Origin: Savagea serpentis | GTDB taxonomy: Bacteria; Bacillota; Bacilli; Bacillales_A; Planococcaceae | Assembly: GCF_015351395.1 (NCBI RefSeq) | Contig: NZ_JADKPV010000001.1 | Location: 682,001 to 746,000, forward strand | Length of the DNA: 64,000 bases | Reading direction: 5' to 3' | Part shown: piece by piece, positions 53,188 through 61,661 of the stretch | Layout of the letters: the number at the start of each line of letters is the position of its first letter | Position numbering within the stretch: the stretch's first letter is position 1 | Position numbers and translations under genes: made by a program | Notes under the pieces: generated by a model | What the model saw: the letters and a program-made list of their open reading frames with translations, nothing else | Database searches by the model: none | Told to the model about the DNA's origin: nothing

Positions 53188-54888
53188 ATGGAAAACTTAT
53201 TGAAAGCTGATAGTATTACAGTGCAAAAGTATTTAAACGTAGTAGACGGTCGTTTTCGTATACCTTTTACGCAAAGACCTTATGAATGGACTAAAAAGCA
53301 AGTAAGTCGATTGTTTTATGACGCAATGGGCGTAGCAGAACGTAAAAATCATCAACATATTTTAAATTTCGTAACTATATATAAAGAAGAAATAGATGGT
53401 CAATCTTATCGTAATATTTATGATGGTCAACAACGTACCGTCACATTATTTTTAATAGTGGCTGCGTTTGTTGAACTAATCGATGAAATGGAAGGCAGCG
53501 ATAATTCTGCTTCTAAGATTCGATCTGAATTTTTACGTAAGGAAGGCTGGGAAATTGATAAAAAAGAAGAACCAAACTTAGTGTTTGATAATGAAGATAC
53601 GACGATATTTTTTGAGCAATATGTGATTGACCGTGAGCAACTAGCAGAATTTCAAATGACTGATCATGAAAAACATATTAAGCAAAATTATGATTGGATT
53701 GCGAAAGAATTAAGAAGATACATAGTTGAACAAAATCTTGATGTAAAAGAAATACGTCGTTATTTATCTCAAATTTTAAATAATATGCACATAATAGTGT
53801 TACAAACGATTAATGAAGAAGTGGCAAATCAAATGTTTGAAACATTGAATAACACTGGAAAAAAACTTGCCAACTTTTATGTATTGAAAAATAACTGTGT
53901 AAAAATGATTGGGGAAGAAAAGACATCGAAGTATTGGGAAGAAATCGAACAAAACACAGACGGCTTAAATAAAAATCAATTCTTCACTCAGTTTGTTTCA
54001 TTGTATAATGGTAAAACAAGTGATGCTAAAACAATAGACGCCTTGGAATTACACGGACATTTTAAAACACCCGAAGCAGTAGAGAAGATGTTGAAGCATA
54101 TGGTAGAAGCATCTTTTACTTTCCTAACATTACATCAACCTGCACAGCGTCGTAATCAAGGAAAAGAAGAAAGTGTAAAAGAACAAAAGCGATTCGGTGA
54201 TTTAATAGAGGCTGTACAATTGTTTAAAGCGACACAATATCGCCCTGTCATCATGGCAATGGAAGTAACAAATGCTTATACGTTAGAAGAGGTGAATAAT
54301 GTTTTAGAATCGATTCTACATTTGCAAGTGCGTAACTTCTTTATAGGAGAGCGGAAAAATAATACAGTTGAAGCATTTTTCCCTCGAATAGCACAAGAAA
54401 TTATGGCTAAAGCGTATGAATCTCAAAATATTATTCATAAAATTCAAGAAATGACACTCTCTGATCAATCTGTAAAAGCGGCTCTACAAGAACGAATATT
54501 TAAAAAGACTGAAGTGAAAAGAGTTCGTTATTTACTACAGCAAATTTACACGTATGAAAATAGTGAAGAAATTTTAATTAATGATAATTCGATGCACGTC
54601 AATTTAGAGCATATTTTACCTCAAAATCCAAGAGAAGATAGCCTTTGGAAAGATCTTTTCTTACAAGAAACTATTGAGAATTATGTCGGAAGTTTAGGGA
54701 ATATGACTCTCGTCTTAAGTAAAGCGAACTCATCAATTGGAAATAAAGAGTTCGACGAAAAAAGGGTAATTTTAGCAAAGAGTCAAATTCCACAAAATCA
54801 AGAAATTGCCCAAAATGAACAGTGGACTCCTTACGTGATTGATCAACGTGTAGAATCGTTAGCAGATAGTCTAGTAAAGGTGTTTTAA
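53188..54888 (+). CDS. DUF262/DUF1524 (GmrSD-like) defence protein
   Basis: The 566-residue protein has an N-terminal DUF262 (ParB-like NTPase) domain with RIPFTQRPYEWTKKQV near residue 23 and YDGQQRTVTLFLI near 78, and a C-terminal DUF1524 HNH-type nuclease with VNLEHILPQNP near 471 and GNMTLVLSKANSSIGNKEF near 505. Such single-chain proteins resemble type IV modification-dependent restriction enzymes (GmrSD, BrxU), which cut phage DNA carrying modified bases. ATG 53188 has AAAAAGGAG upstream. The core His/Asp/Gln and HNH residues are visible, so it may be active. Confidence 0.85.
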   Translation: MENLLKADSITVQKYLNVVDGRFRIPFTQRPYEWTKKQVSRLFYDAMGVAERKNHQHILNFVTIYKEEIDGQSYRNIYDGQQRTVTLFLIVAAFVELIDEMEGSDNSASKIRSEFLRKEGWEIDKKEEPNLVFDNEDTTIFFEQYVIDREQLAEFQMTDHEKHIKQNYDWIAKELRRYIVEQNLDVKEIRRYLSQILNNMHIIVLQTINEEVANQMFETLNNTGKKLANFYVLKNNCVKMIGEEKTSKYWEEIEQNTDGLNKNQFFTQFVSLYNGKTSDAKTIDALELHGHFKTPEAVEKMLKHMVEASFTFLTLHQPAQRRNQGKEESVKEQKRFGDLIEAVQLFKATQYRPVIMAMEVTNAYTLEEVNNVLESILHLQVRNFFIGERKNNTVEAFFPRIAQEIMAKAYESQNIIHKIQEMTLSDQSVKAALQERIFKKTEVKRVRYLLQQIYTYENSEEILINDNSMHVNLEHILPQNPREDSLWKDLFLQETIENYVGSLGNMTLVLSKANSSIGNKEFDEKRVILAKSQIPQNQEIAQNEQWTPYVIDQRVESLADSLVKVF

Positions 54889-54947
54889 ATATTATAAACA
54901 TCGTTTAAATAAGATGTGTGATGTGATATGCAGTAATTTAAGGACGA

Positions 54948-54985
54948 ATCGCGTAGTGTCTATCATGAGCACTACGCGATGTTTC
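54948..54985. terminator. Bidirectional hairpin, second copy
   Basis: ATCGCGTAGT / ACTACGCGAT with loop GTCTATCATGAGC, followed by GTTTCGTTT. It is placed between the DUF262 gene and the converging 93-residue gene. Confidence 0.75.
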
Positions 54986-54987
54986 GT

Positions 54988-55269
54988 TTAAGGCATTGTC
55001 TGACTAATGCAATTCTCGATTTCTGCCCCACTGTATTGCTCCTGAACTCTTCTGACCCACCCGTCCATCGTAGTTTGGTCTGGCAATGGAAGGTCGTGTC
55101 GGTCTAACCATTCTTCGATTTCTGACATGATCCATCCTTCATACGTAGCGTAATGCAATTGATCCAAGAGAGGAGCGACACGTTGTTTTTCGTCGTCGCT
55201 TAAAACATCGCTTTGAATTGCCTTACGCAAAACGTGTTGAATCCACAAGATATCATCGTGCAATAACAT
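54988..55269 (-). CDS. 93-residue protein, paralogue B (unknown)
   Basis: A near-identical copy of the protein at 52179 (LLHDDILWIQHVLRKAIQSD start; EQYSG versus EGYSG near residue 78). ATG 55269 follows GGAGGTGTG. It lies downstream of the HNH gene in the same direction, separated by 66 nt, so the two may be co-transcribed; that may be the original arrangement, with copy A derived from it. Confidence 0.7.
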   Translation of the reverse strand: MLLHDDILWIQHVLRKAIQSDVLSDDEKQRVAPLLDQLHYATYEGWIMSEIEEWLDRHDLPLPDQTTMDGWVRRVQEQYSGAEIENCISQTMP

Positions 55270-55360
55270 ACTTCACACCTCCTTTTCCCCATTATAAAAA
55301 ATGAATAAAAAGAATGTGCGGCAGCTTCAGGACATTTAAAAAATGCCGTACCATTGCATT
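54988..55360 (-). repeat. Duplicated segment B (with 52179-52545)
   Basis: See segment A. The copies lie in the same orientation and bracket the helicase fragment, CRISPR locus 9 and the DUF262 gene. Confidence 0.85.
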
Positions 55361-56181
55361 AAACGATCTTTGTTCATGTCGATGCCATAATCGGAATAAA
55401 CGTTACGTCGTTTGTCATACAATGTTTCAACGAGTGGTAATTTTTCTTCCGGAACGGCAAAGTGGATTTGTCGATGACACGTAGGACAGAGACAGGCGAT
55501 ATTTGCCGAAAAATCAATCGTATATTCAAATAAATCTTGAGTTGCCATCGGGACGAGATGGTGACCTTCAACATAGGGCATACCTTTTAAATCGGTAAAT
55601 GTGCGATGGCTCGAATCGATTTCACATTGCCAATGATTTTGCTCTTTTGCACGTAGGCTCTCCGAGACATTACGTGGATACACTTCGCTCCCTTTAAAAC
55701 TCACTTTTTCAGGACGTGGACGTGCATTCTGTATCACATTATCTTGATACAGAATAGGAGATCGTGAGAGTTCATCATACGTATCGATTGCTTGATCAAT
55801 TTCATGATCTTGTAATGTTGAGAGATGTACAGTGTAAGAGTCTAAACAGTTAATAGCTGCATTGGGAAAGCGAGATTCCGTTTGATTAAACTCAGCATAA
55901 TTGGGTAGTTGTCTTAATCGATCGAGCCCGATAAATGCTTCACGCGTATGTAATGGAGGGAAAGGAGTGGCGAAAGTTTCCTCATAAAAAATAATTCCTC
56001 GCACGATGTAACTAGCATAAGACCGAGCTTTTCCACTTTTCTTCTGAGCTTGTCCCCGTTTTACTGTTAAATAGTCTGCATATTGTTCAAACTGTTCAAG
56101 TTCTCGTTCGAATCGTTGACGGGTTTCTTTAAAAATTTCTTCTTTAGCATAAATTTTCCGAAATGGTGAAAGGTTAGTCAA
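55336..56181 (-). CDS. HNH endonuclease (McrA-like)
   Basis: The 281-residue protein has a helical N-terminal part and a C-terminal HNH motif: CEIDSSHRTF near residue 188, YVEGHHLVPM near 203, and ACLCPTCHRQIHF near 227, with Cys and His residues for zinc binding and metal catalysis. This resembles 5-methylcytosine-specific or other restriction endonucleases of the McrA type. ATG 56181 follows AAGGAGGA. It could restrict modified foreign DNA; no specificity module is recognised in the first 180 residues. Confidence 0.82.
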   Translation of the reverse strand: MTNLSPFRKIYAKEEIFKETRQRFERELEQFEQYADYLTVKRGQAQKKSGKARSYASYIVRGIIFYEETFATPFPPLHTREAFIGLDRLRQLPNYAEFNQTESRFPNAAINCLDSYTVHLSTLQDHEIDQAIDTYDELSRSPILYQDNVIQNARPRPEKVSFKGSEVYPRNVSESLRAKEQNHWQCEIDSSHRTFTDLKGMPYVEGHHLVPMATQDLFEYTIDFSANIACLCPTCHRQIHFAVPEEKLPLVETLYDKRRNVYSDYGIDMNKDRLMQWYGIF

Positions 56182-56277
56182 AAAAATTCCTCCTTTTCAA
56201 GTCATGGTATAATAGAATCATGTAAAAGAAGTGTACCTTATTATTCAAAACATTCCAAATGAGGAGGGTGTTGTCTT

Positions 56278-56379
56278 ATGCTTTACGATAAAACAGATAA
56301 AAACTCAATTTATGAATATGCACGGGGATTGAAAGGACAGTCTTTTAATAGAGCGTCAACGCCCTCGTCACGAAAATAG
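56278..56379 (+). pseudogene. N-terminal fragment of a Sau3AI/MutH-family restriction enzyme
   Basis: The 33-residue frame MLYDKTDKNSIYEYARGLKG plus QSFNRAS is like the opening of Sau3AI-type enzymes (YDKT...SI.EYA..L.GK.F). It stops after codon 33, and short in-frame scraps follow to about 56450 without the catalytic DxExK region. GAGGAGGG upstream shows it was once a real gene. Confidence 0.65.
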
Positions 56380-56480
56380 GCGAAAAATTAAAAACAATCG
56401 GTGCAGAAAAAGTGGATATACAACTAGATATTTTCGATATTTAATCGATTTTCATCTTTTTGAAGAGAGGTGGATAACAA

Positions 56481-57203
56481 ATGTATTTAGATTCTAATTT
56501 GATAACTCGATTTAGAAATGTAATGTTAGGCAATAACTCTTATGTAATTAATATGTATAAAAATCATGAAGGGAAAAATAAGTGGAATGTTATTTGTTCA
56601 GCAATGGATTGGATAGAAGTTTCGGTTAATGGGATTCAATATATAGATTTTAAACACCCATCTCAACATATGCGTTCGCTTAATGTAATGCAATTTATTT
56701 GTGCGTTAGATATAATTATTGAAGGGATTAAGCAGTTATGTCGAGTGTTTCAAATAAAATACTTATATACAAATAATAAAGAAATATTTCAGACGGAATG
56801 GTCAGATGATATATATTTTAAACATATTAGAGCTGCTTTTGGTACACATCCAGTTAATTTAAAAGATTTAAATCCTTCTAGTGAGATAAAATATTATGCT
56901 AGTTGGTCTACTGATAAAATGGGAAAGGATTTTACTGTAATTATGTATTCAAACTCTTTAGAGATTGAAAGTTATGAGATGAATATTGAAATTGAAGAGT
57001 TATTTGCTTATACAGAAAAAAGATATCGATTGTTAGAAAAAATTATAGTTGAGATAAATAAAAGGTATAAAGATTTTAGAGCAGAAAAAAAGAATATTGA
57101 AATAAGAAAAGGAAAAACGTTAAATGAAGAAGTGCAAATTTTACTAGAAGAAAATAAAAAGCGCTATGGGAAATATGGTTATCATATGGAGTTAAAAAAA
57201 TGA
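56481..57203 (+). CDS. HEPN-like protein (putative RNase), unknown family
   Basis: The 240-residue, very AT-rich gene encodes a largely helical protein. A central segment DIYFKHIRAAFGTHPVNLKD near residue 112 contains Arg-x5-His, which resembles the R-x4-6-H motif of HEPN RNases in abortive infection and toxin systems. FICALDIIIEGIKQLCRVFQ near 75 could be the partner helix. The start ATG 56481 has GAGAGGTGG upstream. It overlaps the next gene by 4 nt, so the two form a pair like a toxin-antitoxin or abortive-infection module. Assignment is based on the motif only. Confidence 0.5.
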   Translation: MYLDSNLITRFRNVMLGNNSYVINMYKNHEGKNKWNVICSAMDWIEVSVNGIQYIDFKHPSQHMRSLNVMQFICALDIIIEGIKQLCRVFQIKYLYTNNKEIFQTEWSDDIYFKHIRAAFGTHPVNLKDLNPSSEIKYYASWSTDKMGKDFTVIMYSNSLEIESYEMNIEIEELFAYTEKRYRLLEKIIVEINKRYKDFRAEKKNIEIRKGKTLNEEVQILLEENKKRYGKYGYHMELKK

Positions 57204-57553
57204 ATCACTTATTAAAGGGATATCACTCTAATTTATCTTTTAAGGTTGAAGCAATGATGTATTTTCTAGGTTTGACAAAAGTAATAGAAGAGATCCGTTC
57301 AAATCTAGAGAAAATGGAGATAAATGAACTTCAAACGTATAATTTTTTACATCCTTCTCCAGCAACAGATTTAAATTATTTTTATAGTAAAATATTAGAA
57401 TATTTAAAGAATCCTTTAGAAATTAACAGGAGAAAATATGATTTAAATATAAGTATTCTAATAGAGGAAGGAGAGTTGCCAGAAGAAGTATTAGAATTAA
57501 ATTCTGAGGAATTGAATTTATTTTTAAATATACATTTAGCTAGGATTTCGTAA
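57200..57553 (+). CDS. Partner of the HEPN-like gene, unknown
   Basis: The 117-residue acidic, Leu/Glu-rich helical protein is translated from ATG 57200 inside the previous stop (ATGA). Sections FKVEAMMYFLGLTKVIEEI near residue 15 and LPEEVLELNSEELNLFLNIH near 91 show no recognised domain. Size, acidity and coupling suit an antitoxin- or accessory-type partner, but this is only inference. Base composition matches its neighbour and differs from the genes on either side. Confidence 0.5.
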   Translation: MNHLLKGYHSNLSFKVEAMMYFLGLTKVIEEIRSNLEKMEINELQTYNFLHPSPATDLNYFYSKILEYLKNPLEINRRKYDLNISILIEEGELPEEVLELNSEELNLFLNIHLARIS

Positions 57554-57675
57554 AATCCTGATCCTCGTCGACACAATCGATAATGAGTGTAGATCGAATG
57601 CCAATTTATCATCTGATACATTAATAAGCCATTCATTATTTTTCAAAAGAATATTTCGTTCAAATTTAAAAAATT

Positions 57676-57716
57676 CCCCGCTCCTCGTCGACACGTTCGA
57701 CAAGGGCGGGGTTTTT
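57676..57716. terminator. Bidirectional terminator
   Basis: CCCCGC...GCGGGG stem around a CGTCGACACGTTCGAC-like inner pairing, T-runs on both strands. It separates the AT-rich HEPN pair from the converging regulator operon. Confidence 0.85.
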
Positions 57717-57717
57717 G

Positions 57718-58812
57718 TTAGAGGAAGAAGAGCGGGAGGAGGGAGGTGAAGAGGATGAAAAGAATGAAGAACCAGGCAGCGGGGCGGGCGAAGTTGATCG
57801 TCCAGCCGACGCCGACGTTTTTTTCGACGAATACGTTATGGTCGTCTTTATTGAAGTAGAACAGCCCACCTTTCCAATACTTGTCTTGATCTGGCTCGCT
57901 AAATGGTGTGCCTTCTTCTTTAAATTGTGCGTTCAATGTGTACATGCGGCGCATGTAGTAGGCGAGACTTCCGAAAATGGCTACCATGTACACAATCGTC
58001 GAACTAGCGCCTCCTAGTGTTTCATCTTGTCGCAATATGTTCCAAAACGATACGACGTCCAAGCTTCCGATGAAGAGAACCGTGATGATGTTGATGAAGC
58101 CGAGAAGTGATGCGTTCAGTTTGCGTACTTCGAGTTCGCGCTGTAAGCTCATGTCCGATTGTTGGGCTTTCACTTGAATAGCTGAATTGAAAATTCCGTA
58201 CGCGATGGCGTACATCATAACTTGCATTCCGATTAAAACAAACGACAGCATAAAGACCGAACCAATCGATTTATCACTCCACGCATCGGGCTCACCTTGG
58301 ATGTTCCAATGGGTCGGGATTGTTTCTGGCAGTTGCGGATAAATGGAAATGATCCAACCGATGAGTACCGCTGTGATAAGAAGCGGTGGAATAAAGAGAA
58401 AGTGCGGAAAAGCACCGCGTTCTTTAAACTTTGTTTCAAAGGCTGACACACGTACGACTTCTACTTGTGTCGTCCATCGCTGTGCTTCTTTATACTGTTT
58501 CGTCCGTACATAAAACCGAATGTATAACAACAAACTAACGATTAAATAAACGGTTAAACCGATCATGACGCCGATGCTTTGGGCCATTTCGGAGAGGGGG
58601 CGTAAAATGAAAAATGTCGCGAGGATGACGATGAGTTGAATGACCGCAACTGATTTCGTATAGTCCCATTTAAATGTACGCAACTGGTCGTCATCGATGA
58701 AAGGTTCTGGAATCGATACGCCAAAGACGCGCGTTTTGCGTTGAATATGGGGCATCGCCATCTGGATGATATAAATTGGAATAAATGTGAAGAAAAATAG
58801 CAAATCAATCAT
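57718..58812 (-). CDS. DUF1648-family membrane protein
   Basis: The 364-residue protein has about seven membrane segments and the DUF1648 signature LPETIPTHWNIQGEPDAW near residue 186 followed by DKSIGSVF. SdpI-like members act in immunity or signalling; others partner GntR-type regulators. ATG 58812 follows AAAGGAGGA; a longer frame from 58932 is inside the regulator gene. It overlaps that gene by ATGA. The C-terminus (DNVFVEKNVGVGWTINFARP) resembles a DUF5808 domain often fused to DUF1648. Confidence 0.82.
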   Translation of the reverse strand: MIDLLFFFTFIPIYIIQMAMPHIQRKTRVFGVSIPEPFIDDDQLRTFKWDYTKSVAVIQLIVILATFFILRPLSEMAQSIGVMIGLTVYLIVSLLLYIRFYVRTKQYKEAQRWTTQVEVVRVSAFETKFKERGAFPHFLFIPPLLITAVLIGWIISIYPQLPETIPTHWNIQGEPDAWSDKSIGSVFMLSFVLIGMQVMMYAIAYGIFNSAIQVKAQQSDMSLQRELEVRKLNASLLGFINIITVLFIGSLDVVSFWNILRQDETLGGASSTIVYMVAIFGSLAYYMRRMYTLNAQFKEEGTPFSEPDQDKYWKGGLFYFNKDDHNVFVEKNVGVGWTINFARPAAWFFILFILFTSLLPLFFL

Positions 58813-59186
58813 AAGTTTTCCTCCTTTTGGACGTCTCGTTGTAAGCGTTGTAATGTGTCGTGCTCGGATTGCCCCGTCGCGCGACATTCGTGTTGAAATT
58901 GACGAAGCAAACGGCGCCATTTTGCCTCCCAAGCAGCTTGATCAAAATGCGAACGATCAACGACGGCTCGGGCTTTTTTGCGTTGCACGATATACCCTTC
59001 ATCGGCGAGCTTTTGATAACTCGCTTGCACGGTTTTGACATTCACTTGTAAGCTGCTGGCGAGCGACCGAATCGACGGCAACTCATCGCCATCTTTCAAC
59101 GTACCTTCTGCCATGAGTCGAATGATTTCATCGGTCAATTGCACGTACAAATCCCGTTCGTCCTCCTCATACAATCGAATGAACAT
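58809..59186 (-). CDS. GntR-family regulator (YtrA subfamily)
   Basis: The 125-residue protein has a winged-helix GntR domain: YVQLTDEIIRLMAEGTLKDG near residue 14, then LPSIRSLASSLQVNVKTVQA near 36 and ELADEGY-type KLADEGYIVQRKK near 60, with a short YtrA-type effector tail. ATG 59186 follows GGAGGAG; 16 additional in-frame codons upstream lack a ribosome-binding site. It forms a two-gene operon with the DUF1648 membrane protein, which is probably its regulatory target. Confidence 0.88.
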   Translation of the reverse strand: MFIRLYEEDERDLYVQLTDEIIRLMAEGTLKDGDELPSIRSLASSLQVNVKTVQASYQKLADEGYIVQRKKARAVVDRSHFDQAAWEAKWRRLLRQFQHECRATGQSEHDTLQRLQRDVQKEENL

Positions 59187-59385
59187 ATGATCTCCTCCAA
59201 TCTGTAACCGTTTAGGTGGTTCAGAATCTGTCACCTTTATAATGACACAGATAAATCGAGATGTAAAGTAATTTATTATAAAAAGAAAAAAATTGCATCA
59301 GATTTTACTAAGCTTAAAAGCGCTATTTTTACATCTGTACTTATCTTTTATGTAATATAAGCACGAATGAGAAAGGGGTGAGAAT

Positions 59386-59448
59386 ATGAATTCACTTTCA
59401 TTACGTGTCCACCGTATTTTACAATCATATTTGGAGTGGTTGATATGA
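59386..59448 (+). CDS. 20-residue peptide frame with a strong ribosome-binding site
   Basis: ATG 59386 is preceded by AAAGGGGTGAG and reads MNSLSLRVHRILQSYLEWLI, ending in ATGA with a 31-residue frame (59445-59540, MTSARKIKGLIHHLAKEKVI...). A third frame continues KRYDGALKQAYVSVRMDIDN, then REEHEFYSTQPQPLG, which looks protein-like. The set is probably the remains of one gene with frameshifts, though a translated leader peptide is possible. Confidence 0.35.
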   Translation: MNSLSLRVHRILQSYLEWLI

Positions 59449-59540
59449 CTTCAGCGAGAAAAATTAAAGGTCTTATTCATCATTTAGCCAAAGAAAAAGT
59501 TATACATACTCCATTACGAAACGATATGATGGAGCGTTGA

Positions 59541-60071
59541 AACAAGCATACGTTTCAGTTAGAATGGATATAGATAATAAAAAGAGAGAAGAGCATGAAT
59601 TCTACTCTACGCAGCCACAGCCGTTAGGGCGCTGGTTATCAAACAACTTATTTAGTCTTTCGAGAGCCACCCTTATGCTTCCTACGGCGCAGGGTGGCTC
59701 TCTTTTTGTCTGAAAAGAGAGTACACTAATGCAAGGATTAAACGCATTGATGATGCATTCGCATTTGTATATCGGTGGAGAGAGCCATCAACAATGATTA
59801 GCTGTTGTGAAAGAGCAGGAACATCACGATATGCATGACAGTTTGCTTGAGATAGAGAGAAGCATTTTTTCACATCATGGATTTCGTATCGGAGATTTAC
59901 TAAACTTTGACGACTTACCTACGCTCTATGCTTATTATTTGAATGCGATCGACGACATGAAGAGGGTAGCGGTTGCTGCTCTTTTTTCTATTTGAAGTAA
60001 AATAAATTTCGTTGCAGTGGAGTATATTTTAATAAAAATCTGTTGATTATCGCTCTTCAAAGTATCGTAAA
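59541..60071. other. Non-coding or decayed stretch
   Basis: It contains the terminator at 59662-59707 and a doubtful 62-residue frame at 59807-59995 (FRIGDLLNFDDLPTLYAYYL), without a clear ribosome-binding site. I recognise no gene here. Confidence 0.4.
59662..59707 (+). terminator. Strong Rho-independent terminator
   Basis: An 11-bp stem (GAGAGCCACCC / GGGTGGCTCTC) with T5. It shows that the decayed gene in front was once transcribed. Confidence 0.9.
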
Positions 60072-60088
60072 CGTTGATTGAATCAACG
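60072..60088. promoter_or_regulatory. Palindromic operator in the XRE-gene promoter
   Basis: CGTTGATT-G-AATCAACG has perfect 8-bp arms. The right arm overlaps a TTGAAT -35 (60078-60083), with TACACT as -10 (60100-60105), so a bound regulator would block the promoter. Autoregulation by the XRE protein is likely. Confidence 0.65.
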
Positions 60089-60123
60089 AGTAAAGAGGGT
60101 ACACTATAAGTAGAGGTGATGAG

Positions 60124-61227
60124 ATGATTCAGTTAGCGACGCAGTTACGGAAGTATCGAGAGAAGTATCGCTTAACCCAACAAGAGGTGGCGGCGTTTTG
60201 TTATGTGACGAAGGCGACGGTGTCGAAGTGGGAAAATGGGTTGAGTACGCCCGATGTCGAACTTCTCCCGCTCCTCGCGTCACGTTTCGGTACGACGGTT
60301 GATACTTTAATCGGCTATGAAGCGAAGCGGTCGAAAGAGGAAGTGCGCACGTCTTACGTAGCGTATGCAACCCGCTTCCAACATGAACCGTTTTCCGATG
60401 TGTACGACGTCATCGTCCAAGAGGCGCGCCTTCATTACAGTGATTCATTTCTATTGTTGCAATATGCGACATTGCTCATGAACTATGCGCCACAAAGTGA
60501 TGATGCATCCAACGTGTATGAAACAGTGGCGGAATGGCTCGAACAAGTCGAACGGATCGAAACGGACGTGTGGCGCCTTCGTCAAGCGAATGCACTGCTT
60601 GCAGTTTTAGCGTTATTTACCGGCCATCCGGAGAAGGTAATCGACCGAACGGCACAAGCGATGCAGCCGAATGTCGGAGAAGAAGGGCTGTTGATCGAAG
60701 CGTATGAAGCGCTCGGACGGACGACGGAGATGCGTCAATTGCTTCACGTCTCGATGTATCAACACGTGTTAGAGTTGCTTGCACGTTTGACGAAAATGTT
60801 ATGGCACGAACAGGAAAAACAGGATGACACGATTAATCGCGCAGAAACGCTCATCGCGACATGGCAACTCGATCGCCTTCATCCGAACAGTGTCGCGCAA
60901 TGGTACTTCATGAAAGCGATGGACGCGGCGAGGCGGGAAGCGGAACAGCAAGTCGCGTCCGCCCTTACTCAATTCGTCGATGTCGTCACAACTCATTTAT
61001 TTCCTGTTCGTTTACGAGGAGATGCGTATTTCGATACGTTAGACGAATGGTTAGAAGAAGCGCTCGACCTCGGAGCAGCACCGCCTCGTACGGAAGCGGC
61101 CATTTGGGATAGCATCGAAACGACACTGCAGCACCCTGCTTTCACTCAGTGGGACAAAGCTTCATGGAAACGACAATTGAGCGAGCGCATTCAGTTCGCT
61201 CGCATCGGAAAGGAGAGAGACGAATGA
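60124..61227 (+). CDS. XRE-family regulator with a long C-terminal helical (TPR-like) domain
   Basis: The 367-residue protein has an N-terminal HTH_3 domain (LRKYREKYRLTQQEVAAF, then KATVSKWENGLSTPDVE near residues 8-45), a linker, then repeating helical pairs to the C-terminus (for example LLLQYATLLMNYAP near 114 and VWRLRQANALLAVLALFTGH near 156), like the Rgg/PlcR-type or TPR sensory regulators. It overlaps the next gene by ATGA, so the two form one unit. The ligand and targets are unknown. Confidence 0.82.
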   Translation: MIQLATQLRKYREKYRLTQQEVAAFCYVTKATVSKWENGLSTPDVELLPLLASRFGTTVDTLIGYEAKRSKEEVRTSYVAYATRFQHEPFSDVYDVIVQEARLHYSDSFLLLQYATLLMNYAPQSDDASNVYETVAEWLEQVERIETDVWRLRQANALLAVLALFTGHPEKVIDRTAQAMQPNVGEEGLLIEAYEALGRTTEMRQLLHVSMYQHVLELLARLTKMLWHEQEKQDDTINRAETLIATWQLDRLHPNSVAQWYFMKAMDAARREAEQQVASALTQFVDVVTTHLFPVRLRGDAYFDTLDEWLEEALDLGAAPPRTEAAIWDSIETTLQHPAFTQWDKASWKRQLSERIQFARIGKERDE

Positions 61228-61418
61228 ACAAAAAAGAAATGCCAGCTTGGGCAAAGCCACTCGGCGCCATCCAAATCGCACTTGCTTTATACAGCGCCTT
61301 CGACGTATCACGCCAAAAAGAATTCAACAAAGGCTCCAAAGCGCTCTGGTTACCGATCGTCCTATTCATCAACTTCTTCGGCCCAATCGCCTACTTCCTT
61401 GTTGGAAAGAAGAAATAA
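61224..61418 (+). CDS. Small membrane protein, PLDc_N-like
   Basis: The 64-residue protein has two membrane segments: PLGAIQIALALYSAFDV near residue 11 and LWLPIVLFINFFGPIAYFL near 41. The second matches the PLDc_N pattern (KxLWIlvIl.n.fGpiiYlliGrk) of phospholipase D N-terminal and small negative regulatory membrane proteins. It is coupled to the XRE-TPR regulator (ATGA), probably as a membrane-bound partner. Confidence 0.75.
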   Translation: MNKKEMPAWAKPLGAIQIALALYSAFDVSRQKEFNKGSKALWLPIVLFINFFGPIAYFLVGKKK

Positions 61419-61443
61419 CGAAATGACATCATTCTAAACGAAT

Positions 61444-61483
61444 AAAGGCAATGAGACCAAGTATTTCATCTCATCGCCTTTTT
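61444..61483 (+). terminator. Rho-independent terminator
   Basis: AAAGGCAATGAGA / TCTCATCGCCTTT stem with one mismatch and TTT. Confidence 0.8.
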
Positions 61484-61661
61484 CGATTGATATTACGACA
61501 AATCTAGCAAAACTTTAAGCAATTATAATCGATGAAACTTTTCTAAGTTCACGGGGATGAATACTAAAAACGGATTCCTTAAGCTCATGAACGCTTGCTT
61601 CCATTAGAGTTCCTTACTTCTTTATACACTCATCCTCAATAATTAAGTGGAAATGAAATAC

